Shown here in pieces: positions 50,890-63,926 of a stretch of 64,000 nucleotides of DNA. The DNA is from Panulirus ornatus. Lineage: Eukaryota; Arthropoda; Malacostraca; Decapoda; Palinuridae. Location: positions 10,627,703 to 10,691,702 of the forward strand of contig NC_092255.1 of NCBI RefSeq assembly GCF_036320965.1. The letters run 5' to 3'. How positions within the stretch are numbered: position 1 is the first letter of the stretch; each line of letters opens with the position of its first letter. Below the pieces are notes generated by a model that saw only the letters and a list, made by a program, of their open reading frames with translations, ran no database searches and was not told the DNA's origin. The translations under genes were made by a program, and so were the position numbers.

Positions 50890-53800
50890 GTTTTTTTTAA
50901 GTTTTCCAAACAGCAATTTATTCATCTTCCAAGCAGTTTTTCAAACAGTTCTTTTAACCAAACAGATCTGTTTTAGTTTTCCAAGAAGCTCTTTTTAAGT
51001 ATTTTCAACAGTATTTTCTTAACACTAATTTGTTTTTGCCATCTGAACAGTTTTTCTTTTCAATTTTCTAAATAGTTCTTATCTAGTCTTCCAAACGGAT
51101 CTTTTTTGATCTTTTTAATAGATTTCTTTAATCTTCCTGGTAGGTCTTTCGTATCTTTCAACAGCTATTTCTTGCTCTAGTAAACAAATAAAAAAAACTC
51201 GCTTATTGTAACCCACACTCTGGAAACAGGGGCTTGAACGGGTCTCTCCTAGTCTTATTTATGGAAGCCCCTACCCAAACATCTGTCCAGTATTCCATCA
51301 ACACGCAACTACCTACACTCTTAAAAGCATATACTGATGTAACGAGATATGTATGGTAGTATGCCTGTACAAATTGAAAAAAAAATGACAAAAAGAGGGG
51401 CTACCTACCTACCTACCTACACTCTTAAATGCACATACTGATCCATTAAGATATGTATGGTTACATATGTATACAAATACAAAAAAGTTTGCTTAATTTT
51501 ACCTCCACTCTGCAAAAAAGGACTTTTTTATGCAGACTTTTTTATTGAAGCCTGCTACCCATTCCAGAAATCCAGTAATCCAACAACACGCACCTACCTA
51601 CACTCTTAAACGCACATACCGATCCATTGAGATATATATAGCTTTCAAACAGATTTTCTTTTAGTCCTTCAAATGTTTCTTTTTTTTTATTATTTTCTTA
51701 ACAAATCTCTTTTTAGTCTTCTAAAAAAAATTTTTTAGTCTTTCAAGTACGAGTTTATTTAGAGTTCCCGAGTTGTTTTTTTTTTGTGTTCCAAACGGCA
51801 GTTTATTCATCTTCCAAACTGTTTTTGAAACAGTTCTTTTAACCAAACAGCTGTGTTTTAATATTCCAAAAGGCTCATTTTAAGTATTTTCAACAGTATT
51901 TTCGTAACACTACTTTGTTTTTGTCATTTGAGCAGTTTTTTTTTTCATTGTTTTAAATATTTCTTATCCAGTCTTCCAAACGGATCTTTTTCTTTCTTCT
52001 TAATAGATTTCTTTGATATTCCTGGCAGGTCTTTTGTATCTTCCAACAGTTATATCTTAGTCTATTAAAAAATGGAAAAAAAAATTCGCTTATTGTAACC
52101 TACACTCTGATAAAAGAGAGGCTTGAACGGGTCTCTCCATGTCGTATTTATGTAAGCCTGCTACCCAAACATCTGTCCAGTATTCCATCAACACGCAACT
52201 ACCTACACTCTTAAATGTATATACTGATCTAATGAGATATGTATGGTAGTATGCCTAGACAAATGGAAAAAAAATGGCAAAAAGAGTGGCTACCTACCTA
52301 CCTACCTACACTCTTAAAAGCACATACTGATCCATTAAGATATGTATGGTTACATACATATACATATGGAAAACAAATTTGCTTAATTTTACCTCCACTC
52401 TGCAAAAAAGGACTATTTTATGCAGGGTTTTTCCTACATATGTATACAAATACAAAAAAAAGTTTGCTTAATTTTACGTCCACTCTGCAAAAAAAAGGAC
52501 TTTTTTATGCAGACTTTTTTATGGAAGCCTGCTACCCATTCCAGGAATCCAGTAATCCAACAACACGCACCTACCTACACTCTTAAACGCACATACCGAT
52601 CCATTGAAATATATATGGCTTTCAAACAGATTTTTTTTTAGTCCTTCAAATGTTTTTCTTTTATTATTTTTCTCAACCAATCTCTTTTTAGTCTTTCAAA
52701 AAATTCTTTTTAGTCTTTCAAGTACGTGTTTATTTAGAGTTTCCGAGTTGTTTTTATAAGTTTTCCAAACAGCAGTTTATTCATCTCCCAAGCAGTTTTT
52801 CAAACAGTTCTTTTAACCAAACAGATCTGTTTTGGTTTTCCAAAAAGCTCTTTTTAAGTATCTTCAACAGTATTTTCGTAACACTAATTTGTTTTTATCA
52901 TCTGAACAGTTTTTTTTTTTTAGTCTTCCAAATAGTTCTTATGTAGTCTTCCAAATGGATCGTTTTCGTTCTTCTTAATAGATTTCCTTAATCTTCCTGG
53001 CAGGTCTTTTGTATCTTCCAACAGTTATTTCTTTGTTTCCTAAACAAATGGAAAAAAAAAATTCGCTTATTGTAACATACACTCTGCAAAAAGAGGGCCT
53101 TGAACGGGTCTCTCCTAGGCTTATTTATGCAAGCCTGCTACCCAAACATCTGTCCAGTATTCCATCAACACGCAACTACCTACACTCTTAAAAGCATATA
53201 CTGATCTAATGAGATATATATGGTAGTATGCCTGTACAAATGGAAAAAAAAATGGCAAAAAGAGGGGCTACCTACCTACCTACCTACACTCTTAAAAGCA
53301 CATACTGATCCATTAAGATATGTATGGTTACATACATATACAAATGGAAAACAAATTTGCTTAATTTTACCTCTACTCTGCAAAAAAAAGGACTTTTTTA
53401 TGCAGTCTTTTTAATGCAAGCCTGCTACCCATTACAGAAATCCAGTAATCCAACAACACGCACCTACTTGCACTCTTAAACGCACATACCTTTCCATTGA
53501 GATATACATAGCTTTCAAACAGTTTTATTTTTAGTCCTTCAAATGTTTTTTTTTTTTATTAGTTTTCTTAACAAATCTCTCTGGTCTTCCAAAAAATTCT
53601 TGTTAGTCTTTCAAGTACGTGTTTATTTAGAGTTCCCGTGTTGTTTTTTTTAAGTTTTCCAAACAGCAATTTATTCATCTTCCAAGCAGTTTTTCAAACA
53701 GTTCTTTTAACCAAACAGATCTGTTTTAGTTTTCCAAGAAGCTCTTTTTAAGTATTTTCAACAGTATTTTCTTAACACTAATTTGTTTTTGCCATCTGAA

Positions 53801-56325
53801 CAGTTTTTCTTTTCAATTTTCTAAATAGTTCTTATCTAGTCTTCCAAACGGATCTTTTTTGATCTTTTTAATAGATTTCTTTAATCTTCCTGGTAGGTCT
53901 TTCGTATCTTTCAACAGCTATTTCTTGCTCTAGTAAACAAATAAAAAAAACTCGCTTATTGTAACCCACACTCTGGAAACAGGGGCTTGAACGGGTCTCT
54001 CCTAGTCTTATTTATGGAAGCCCCTACCCAAACATCTGTCCAGTATTCCATCAACACGCAACTACCTACACTCTTAAAAGCATATACTGATGTAACGAGA
54101 TATGTATGGTAGTATGCCTGTACAAATTGAAAAAAAAATAGCAAAAAGAGGGGCTACCTACCTACCTACCTACACTCTTAAATGCACATACTGATCCATT
54201 AAGATATGTATGGTTACATATGTATACAAATACAAAAAAGTTTGCTTAATTTTACCTCCACTCTGCAAAAAAAGGACTTTTTTATGCAGACTTTTTTATT
54301 GAAGCCTGCTACCCATTCCAGAAATCCAGTAATCCAACAACACGCACCTACCTACACTCTTAAACGCACATACCGATCCATTGAGATATATATAGCTTTC
54401 AAACAGATTTTCTTTTAGTCCTTCAAATGTTTCTTTTTTTTTATTATTTTCTTAACAAATCTCTTTTTAGTCTTCTAAAAAAAATTTTTTAGTCTTTCAA
54501 GTACGAGTTTATTTAGAGTTCCCGAGTTGTTTTTTTTTTGTGTTCCAAACGGCAGTTTATTCATCTTCCAAACAGTTTTTGAAACAGTTCTTTTAACCAA
54601 ACAGCTGTGTTTTAATATTCCAAAAGGCTCATTTTAAGTATTTTCAACAGTATTTTCGTAACACTACTTTGTTTTTGTCATTTGAGCAGTTTTTTTTTTC
54701 ATTGTTTTAAATATTTCTTATCCAGTCTTCCAAACGGATCTTTTTCTTTCTTCTTAATAGATTTCTTTGATATTCCTGGCAGGTCTTTTGTATCTTCCAA
54801 CAGTTATATCTTAGTCTATTAAAAAATGGAAAAAAAAATTCGCTTATTGTAACCTACACTCTGATAAAAGAGAGGCTTGAACGGGTCTCTCCATGTCGTA
54901 TTTATGTAAGCCTGCTACCCAAACATCTGTCCAGTATTCCATCAACACGCAACTACCTACACTCTTAAATGTATATACTGATCTAATGAGATATGTATGG
55001 TAGTATGCCTAGACAAATGGAAAAAAAATGGCAAAAAGAGTGGCTACCTACCTACCTACCTACACTCTTAAAAGCACATACTGATCCATTAAGATATGTA
55101 TGGTTACATACATATACATATGGAAAACAAATTTGCTTAATTTTACCTCCACTCTGCAAAAAAGGACTATTTTATGCAGGGTTTTTCCTACATATGTATA
55201 CAAATACAAAAAAAAGTTTGCTTAATTTTACGTCCACTCTGCAAAAAAAAGGACTTTTTTATGCAGACTTTTTTATGGAAGCCTGCTACCCATTCCAGGA
55301 ATCCAGTAATCCAACAACACGCACCTACCTACACTCTTAAACGCACATACCGATCCATTGAAATATATATGGCTTTCAAACAGATTTTTTTTTAGTCCTT
55401 CAAATGTTTTTCTTTTATTATTTTTCTCAACCAATCTCTTATTAGTCTTTCAAAAAATTCTTTTTAGTCTTTCAAGTACGTGTTTATTTAGAGTTTCCGA
55501 GTTGTTTTTATAAGTTTTCCAAACAGCAGTTTATTCATCTCCCAAGCAGTTTTTCAAACAGTTCTTTTAACCAAACAGATCTGTTTTGGTTTTCCAAAAA
55601 GCTCTTTTTAAGTATGTTCAACAGTATTTTCGTAACACTAATTTGTTTTTATCATCTGAACAGTTTTTTTTTTTTAGTCTTCCAAATAGTTCTTATGTAG
55701 TCTTCCAAATGGATCGTTTTCGTTCTTCTTAATAGATTTCCTTAATCTTCCTGGCAGGTCTTTTGTATCTTCCAACAGTTATTTCTTTGTTTCCTAAACA
55801 AATGGAAAAAAAAAATTCGCTTATTGTAACATACACTCTGCAAAAAGAGGGCCTTGAACGGGTCTCTCCTAGGCTTATTTATGCAAGCCTGCTACCCAAA
55901 CATCTGTCCAGTATTCCATCAACACGCAACTACCTACACTCTTAAAAGCATATACTGATCTAATGAGATATATATGGTAGTATGCCTGTACAAATGGAAA
56001 AAAAAATGGCAAAAAGAGGGGCTACCTACCTACCTACCTACACTCTTAAAAGCACATACTGATCCATTAAGATATGTATGGTTACATACATATACAAATG
56101 GAAAACAAATTTGCTTAATTTTACCTCTACTCTGCAAAAAAAAGGACTTTTTTATGCAGTCTTTTTAATGCAAGCCTGCTACCCATTACAGAAATCCAGT
56201 AATCCAACAACACGCACCTACTTGCACTCTTAAACGCACATACCTTTCCATTGAGATATACATAGCTTTCAAACAGTTTTATTTTTAGTCCTTCAAATGT
56301 TTCTTTTTTTTTTTATTAGTTTTCT
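50890..56325 (+). repeat. 2,754-bp tandem duplication, nearly identical
   Basis: 50890-53570 and 53644-56325 match with a constant offset of 2,754. I saw only a few differences, such as AATGAC/AATAGC near 51386, one A in an A run near 51511, CTG/CAG near 51815, one base near 52685 and one near 52863. Left of 50890 the same offset still aligns but with several differences per 240 bp. Confidence 0.9.
52245..53221 (+). repeat. Unit with an 86-bp partial duplication of monomer C
   Basis: C breaks after TTATGCAGGGTTTTTC (near 52432) and restarts at ACATATGTATACAAATAC, repeating the first part of C. The same event is present in the duplicate unit 54999-55974, so it predates the 2,754-bp duplication. 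Confidence 0.85.
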
Positions 56326-59300
56326 TAACAAATCTCTCTAGTCTTCCAAAAAATTCTTTTTAGTCTTTCAAGTACGTGTTTATTTAGAGTTCCCGAGTGG
56401 TTTTTTTTAAGTTTTCCAAACAGCATTTTATTCATCTTCCAAGCAGTTTTTCAAACAGTTCTTTTAACCAAACAGATCTGTTTTAGTTTTCGAAAAAGCT
56501 CTTTTTAAGTATTTTCAACAGTATTCTCGCAACATTAATTTGTTTTTGTCATCTGAACAGTTTTTCTTTTCAGATTTCTAATTAGTTCTTATCTAGTCTT
56601 CAAAACGGATCTTTTTCGATCTTCTTAATAGATTTCTTTAATCTTCCTGGCAGGTCTTTTGTGTCTTTCAACATTTATTACTTAGTCTTCTAACAAATGG
56701 AAAAAAAAACTCGCTTATTGTAACCCACACTCTGCAAACAGGGGCTTGAACGGGTCTCTCCTAGTCATATTTATGGAAGCCTGCTACCCAAACATATGTC
56801 CAGTATTCCATCAACACGCAACTACCTACAGTCTTAAAAGCATATACTGATGTAATGAGATATGTATGGTAGTATGCCTGTACAAATTGAAAAAAAAATA
56901 GCAAAAAGAGGGGCTACATACCTACCTACCTACACTCTTAAAAGCACATAATGATCCATTAAAATATATTTGGTTACATATGTATAGAAGTACAAAAAAA
57001 GTTTGCTTAATTTTACCTCTACTCTGCAAAAAAAGGACTTTTTTATACAGGCTTTTTTATGCAAGACTGCTACCCATTTCAGAAATCCAGTAATCGAAGA
57101 ACACGCACCTACCTACACTCTTAAACACACATACCGATTCATTGAGATATATATGGCTTTCAAACAGATTTTTTTTTAGTCCTTCAAATGTTTCTTTATT
57201 TTATTAGTTTCTTAACAAATCTCTTTTAAGTTTTATAAAATTTTTTTAGTCTTTCAAGTACGAGTTTATTTAGAGTTCCCGACCTGTTTTTTTTAAGTTT
57301 TCCAAACAGCAGTTTATTCGTCTTCCAAGCAGTTTTTGAAACAGTTCTTTTTACCAAACAGCTGTGTTTCTATATTCGAAAAAGCTCTTTTTAAGTATTT
57401 TCAACAGTATTTTCGTAACACTAATTTGTTTTTGTCATCTGAGCAGTTTTTTTTTTTCAGTCTTTTAGATATTTCTTATCCAGTCTTCCAAACGGATCAT
57501 TTTCTTTCTTCTTAATAGATTTCTTTAATCTTCCTGGCAGGTCTTTTGTATCTTCATACAGTATATCTTAGTCTCCTAAACAAATGGAAAAAAAATTCGC
57601 TTATCGTAACCTACACTCTGCTAAAAGAGAGGCTTGAACGGGTCTCTCCTTGTCTTATTTATGCAAGCCTCCTACCCAAACATCTGTCCAGTATCCCATC
57701 AACACGGAACTACCTACACTCTTAAAAGTATATACTGATCTAATGAGATATGTATGGTATTATGCCTATACAAATGGAAAAAAAATGGCAAAAAGAGGGG
57801 CTACCTACCTACCTACTTACACTCTGAAAAGCACATGCTGATCCATTAAGATATGTATGGTTACTTACATATACAAATGGAAAACAAATTTGCTTAATTT
57901 TACCTCCACTCTGCAAAAAAAAGGACTATTTCATCAGGCTTTTTGCTAGAAATCCAGTAATCTAACAACACGCACCTACCTACACTCTTAGACGCACATA
58001 CCTATCCATTGAGATATATATGGCTTTCAAACCGATTTTTTTTAGTCCTTCAAATGTTTTTTTTTATCATTTTTCTTAACAAATCTCTTTTCAGTCTTCC
58101 AAAAAATTCTTTTTAGTCTTTCAAGTACGTGTTTATTTAGAGTTTCCGAGTTGTTTTTTTAAGTTTTCCAAACAGCAGTTTATTCATCTCCCAAGCAGTT
58201 TTTCAAACAGTTCTTTTGACCAAACAGATCTGTTTTAGTTTTCCAAAAAGCTCTTTTTAAGTATCTTCAACAGTATTTTCGCATCAGTAATTTGTTTTTG
58301 TCATCTGAACAGTTTTTCTTTTCAGATTTCTAATTAGTTCTTATCTAGTCTTCCAAACGGATCTTTTTCGATCTTCTTAATAGATTTCTTTAATCTTCCT
58401 GGCAGGTCTTTTGTATCTTTCAACAGTTATTTCTTTGTCTTCTAAACAAATGGAAAAAAAAACTCTCTTATTGTAACCCACACTCTGCAAACAGGGGCTT
58501 GAACGGGTCTCTCCTAGTCTTATTTATGCAAGCCTGCTACCCAAACATATGTCCAGTATTCCATCAACACGCAACTACCTACACTCTTAAAAGCATATAC
58601 TGATGTAATGAGATATGTATGGTAGTATGCCTGTACAAATTGAAAAAAAAAAATAACAAAAAGAGGGGCTATATACCTACCTACCTACACTCTTAAAAGC
58701 ACATACTGATCCATTAAGATATGTATGGTCACATATGTATAGAAATACAAAAAAAGTTTGCTTTATTTTACCTCTACTCTGCAAAAAAAGGACTTTTTTA
58801 TGCAGGCTTTTCTATGCAAGCCTGCTACACATTTCAGAAATCCAGTAATCCAACAACACGCACCTACCTACACTCTTTAACACACATACCGATTCTTTGA
58901 GATATATATGGCTTTAAAACAGATTTTTTTTTGTCCATCAAATGTTTCTTTTTTTTTTTATTAGTTTCTTAACAAATCTCTTTTTAGTCTTCCAAAAAAT
59001 TCTTTTTAGTCTTTCAAGTACGTGTTTATTAAGAGTTCACGAGTTGTTTTTTTTTAAGTTTTCCAAACAGCAGTTTATTCATCTTCCAAGCAGTTTTTGA
59101 AACAGGTCTTTTAACCAAACAGCTGTTTTAATATTCCAAAAAGCTCTTTTTAAGTATTTTCAACAGTATTTTCGTAACACTAATTTGTTTTTGTTATCTG
59201 AGGAGTTTTTTTTCCAGTCTTATAAAAATATTTCTTATCCAGTCTTCCAAACGGATCTTTTTCTTTCTTAATAGATTTCTTTAATCTTCCTGGCAGGTCT

Positions 59301-62300
59301 TTTGTATCTTCCAACAGTTATATCTTAGTCTCCTAAGCAAATGGAAAAAAAATTCGCTTATTGTAACATACACTCTGCTAAAAGAGAGGCTTGAACGGGT
59401 CTCTCCTTGTCTTATTTATGCAAGCCTGCTACCCAAACATCTGTCCAGTTTTCCATCAACACGCAACTACCTACACTCTTAAAAGTATATACTGATCTAA
59501 TGAGATATGTATTGTATTATGCCTATAGAAATGGAAAAAAAATGGCAAAAAGAGGGGCTACCTACCTACCTACCTACACTCTTAAAAGCACATACTGATC
59601 CATTAAGATATGTATGGTTACATACATATACAAATGGAAAACAAATTTGCTTAATTTTACCTCCACTCTTGGAAAAAAAAGGACTATTTTATGCAGGCTT
59701 TTTGCTACACATTCCAGTTATCCAGTAATCTAACAACACGCACCTTCCTACACTCTTAAACGCACATACCGATCCATTGAGATATATACGGCTTTCAAAC
59801 AGATTTTTTTTTAGTCCTTCAAATGTTTTTTTTTTTATCATTTTTCTTAACAAATCTCTTTTTAGTCTTCCAAAAAAATTCTTTTTAGTCTTTCAAGTAC
59901 GTGTTTATTTAGAGTTCCCGAGTTGTTTTTTTAAGTTTTCCAAACAGCAGTTTATTCATATCACAAGCAGTTTCTGAAACAGTTCTTTTAACCAAATAGA
60001 TCTATTTTATTTTTCCAAAAAGCTCTCTTTAAGTATCTTCAACAGTATTTTCGTAACACTAATTTGTTTTTGTCATCTGAACAGTTTTTTTTTTCAGTCT
60101 TCTAAATAGTTCTTCTCTAGTCTTCCAAACGGATCTTTTTTATTCTTCTTAATGGATTCTTTAATCTTCCTGGCAGGTCTTTTGTATCTTCCAACTGTTA
60201 TTTCTTAGTCTCCTAAACAAATGGAAAAAAAAAAATATCGCTTATGTAGCCTACACTCTGCAAAAAGAGGGGCTTGAGTACGTCTCTCCTAGGCTTATTT
60301 ATGCAAGCCTGCTACCCAAACAACTGTCCAGTATTCCATCAACACGAAACTACCTACACTCTTAAACGCATATGTTGATCTAATGAGATATGTATGGTAG
60401 TATGCCTGTACAAATGGAAAAAAAAAATGGCAAAAAGAGGGGCTACCTACCTACCTATCTACACTCTTAAAAGCACATACTGATCCATTAAGATATGTAT
60501 GGTTACATACGTATAAAAATGAAAAAAAATTTTGCTTAATTTTACCTCAAATCTGTAAAAAAAGACTTTTTTATGCTGGATTTCTTATGCAAGCCTGCTA
60601 CCCATTCCAGAAATCCAGTAATCCAACAACACGCACCTACCTACACTCTTAAACGCACATTCCGATCCATTGAGATGTATATGGCTTTCAAACAGATTTT
60701 CTTTTAGTCCTTCAAAAGTTTCATTTTTTATTAGTTTTCTTTACAAATCTCTTCTTCGGCTTCCAAAAAATTCTTTTTACTCTTTCAAGTACGTGTTTAT
60801 TTAGAGTTCCCGAGTTGTTTTTTTTAAATTTCCCAAACAGTAGTTTATTCATCTGCCAAACAGTTTTACAAAAATTCTTTTAAACAAACAGATCTATTTT
60901 AGTTTTCCAAAAAGGTCTTTTTAAGTATTCTCAACAGTATTTTCGTAACATTAATTTGTTTTTGTCATCTGAACAGTTTTCTTTTTTTTTCAGTCTTCAA
61001 AATAGTTCTTATCTAGTCTTCCAAACGGATTTTTATGAGTTTTCTTAATAGATTTCTTTAATCTTCGTGGTAGGTCTTTTGCATCTTCCAGCAGTTATTT
61101 CTTAGTCTCCTAAACAAATGGAAAAAAAATCGCTTATTTTAACCTACACTCTGCAAAAAGAGGGGCTTGAACGGGTCTCTCGTATGCTTATTTATGCAAG
61201 CCTGCTACCCAAACATCTATCCACTATTCCATCAGCACGCAACTACCTACACTCTTAAAGGCATATACTTATCTAATAAGATATGTATGGTAGTATGCCT
61301 GTACAAATGGAAAAAAAAATGGCAAAAAGAGGGGCTACCTCCCTACCTACCTACACTCTTAAAAGCACATACTGATGAATTAAGATATGTATGGTTACAT
61401 CCATATACAAATGGAAAACAAGTTTGCTTAATTTTACCTCCACTCTGGAAAAAAAAGGACTTTTTTAAGCAGGCTTTTTTATGTAAGCCTGCTACCCATT
61501 CCAGAAATCCAGTAATCCAAGAACACGCACCTACCTACACTCTTAAACGCACATACTGATCCATTGAGATATTTAAGGCTTTCAAATAGATTTTTTCTAG
61601 TCCTTCAAATGTTTCTTTTTTTTATTAGTTTTCTTAACAAATCTCTTTTTAGTCTTCCAAAAAATTCATTTTAGTCTTTCAATTACGTGTTTATTTAGAG
61701 TTCCCGATTTGTTTTTTTTATGTTTTCCAAACAGCAGTTTATTCATCTTCCAAGCAGTTTTTCAAACAGTTCTTTTCACGAAACAGATCTATTTTAGTTT
61801 TCCAAAAAGGTCTTTTTAATTATTTTGAACAGTATTTTCGTAACACTACTTTGTTTTTGTCATCTGAACAATTTTTTTTTCAGTCTTCTAAATAGTTCTT
61901 ATCTAGTCTTCCAAACGGATCTTTTTCGTTCTTCTTAATAGATTTCTTTAAGTTTTCTGGCAGATCTTTTGTATCTTCCAACAGTTATTTCTTAGTCTCC
62001 TAAGAAAATTGAAAAAAAATCACTAATTGTCACCTACACTCTGTAAAATGAGGGGCTTGAACGGGTCTCTCCTAGGCTTATTTATGGAATCCTGCTACCC
62101 AAACATTTGTGCAGTATTCCATCAACAGGCAACTACCTACACTCTTAAAAGTATATACTGATATAATGAGATATGTATGGTAGTATGCTTGTACAAATGA
62201 AAAAAAAAAAAGTGCAAAAAGAGGGGTACCTACCTACTTATATACACTCTTAAAAGCACATACTGCTCCATTAAGATATGTATGGTTACATGCATATACA

Positions 62301-63073
62301 AATGGAAAACAAATTTCCTTAATTTTACCTTAATTCTGCAAAAAAAAAGGACTTTTTTATGCAGGCCTTTTTTATGCAAGCCTGCTACCCATTCCAGAAA
62401 TCCAGTAATGTAACAACACGCACCTACCTACAATCTTAAACGCACATACCGATCCATTGAGATATATATGGCTTTCAAACAGATTTTTTTTTTTAGTTTT
62501 TCAAATGTTTCTTTTTTTTATTAGTTTTTTTAATAAATCTCTTTTTAGTCTTCCAAAAAATTTTTTTTGGTCTTTGAAGTACGAGTTTATTTAGAGTTCC
62601 CGAGTTCTTTTTTTTTAAGTTTTCCAAACAACAGTTTATTCATCTTCCAAGTAGTTTTCAAACAGTTCTTTTAACCAAACAGATCTGTTTTATCTTTCCA
62701 AAAAGCTCTTTTTAAGTATTTCCAACAGTATTTTCGTAACACTAATTTGTTTTTGTCATCTGAACAGTTTTCTTTTTCATTCTTCTAAATAGTTCTTATC
62801 TAGTCTTCTAAACGGATCTTTTTCGTTCTTCTTAATAGATTTCTTTAATCTTCCTGGCAGGTCTTTTGTATCTTCCAACAGTTATTTCTTAGTCTCCTAA
62901 AAAATGGAAGAAAAATCGCTTATTGTAACCTACATTCTGCAAAAAGAGGGATTTGAACGTTTCTCTCCTAGGCTTATCTATGCAAGCCTGCTACCGAAAC
63001 ATCTGTCCAGTATTCTATCAATACGCAACTACCTACTCTCTTAAGGGCATATTCTGATCTAATGAGATATGTA

Positions 63074-63926
63074 TGGTAGTATGCCTGTACAAATGGAAAA
63101 AAAAAAAGGCAAAAAGAGGGGCTACCTACCTACCTACCTACACTCTTGAAAGCACATACTGATCCATTGAGATATGTATGGGTACATACATATACAAATG
63201 GAAAATAAATTTGCTTAATTTTACCTCCACTCTGCAGAAAAAGGATTCTTTTATGCAGGCTTTTTTATGCAAGCCTGCTACCCATTCCAGAATTCCAGTA
63301 ATCCAACAACACGCACCTACCTACACTCTTAAACGCACATACCGATCCAATGAGATATATTTGGCTTTCAAACAGATTTTTTTTTAGTCCTTCAAATGTT
63401 TCTTTTTTTTTATTAGTTTTCTTAACAAATCTCTTTTTAGTCTTCCAAAAATTTCTTTTTAGTCTTTCAAGTACATGTATATTCAGAGTTACCAAGTTGT
63501 TTTTATAAGTTTTCCAAACAGCAGTTAATTCATCTTCCAAGCAGTTTTTCAAACAGTTCTTTTAAAGAATCAGTATTTCAACAGTATTTTCGTAACATTA
63601 ATTTGTTTTTGTCATCGGAACAGTTTTTTTCAGTCTTCTAAATAGTTCTTATCTAGTCTTCCAAACGGATCTTTTTCGTTCTTAATAGATTTCATTAATC
63701 TTCCTGGCAGGTATTTGTATCTTCCAACAGTTATTTCTTAGTCTACTAAACAAATGAAAAAAAAATTCGCTTATTGTAACCTACACTCTGCAAAAAGAGG
63801 GGAATGAACGGTCTCTCCTAGGCTTATTTATGGAAGCCTGCTACCCAAACATCTGTGCAGTATTCCATCAACACGCAACTACCTACAGTCTTAAAAGCAT
63901 ATATTGATCTAATGAGATATGTATGG
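63074..63926 (+). repeat. Shortened unit (852 bp) with a deletion in S
   Basis: Near 63563 S passes from CAGTTCTTTTAAAGAATCAG directly to TATTTCAACAG, losing about two subrepeat modules. Loss of whole modules fits slippage between the 22-bp subrepeats. Confidence 0.75.

Larger units (their letters stand above)
47629..58450 (+). repeat. Three-unit super-repeat, four rounds (about 2.67-2.76 kb each)
   Basis: Units cycle through three types. Type 1 has C variant GCAGTCTTTTTAATGC (or GCAGTCCTTTTAATGC), at anchors 47795, 50465, 53221 and 55974. Type 2 has ordinary C and S, at 48680, 51355, 54109 and 56868. Type 3 has S variant ATCTCCCAAG together with AGTATCTTCAACAG or AGTATGTTCAACAG, at 49579, 52245, 54999 and 57753. 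Spacings within each type are 2,666 to 2,759 bp. Confidence 0.7.
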
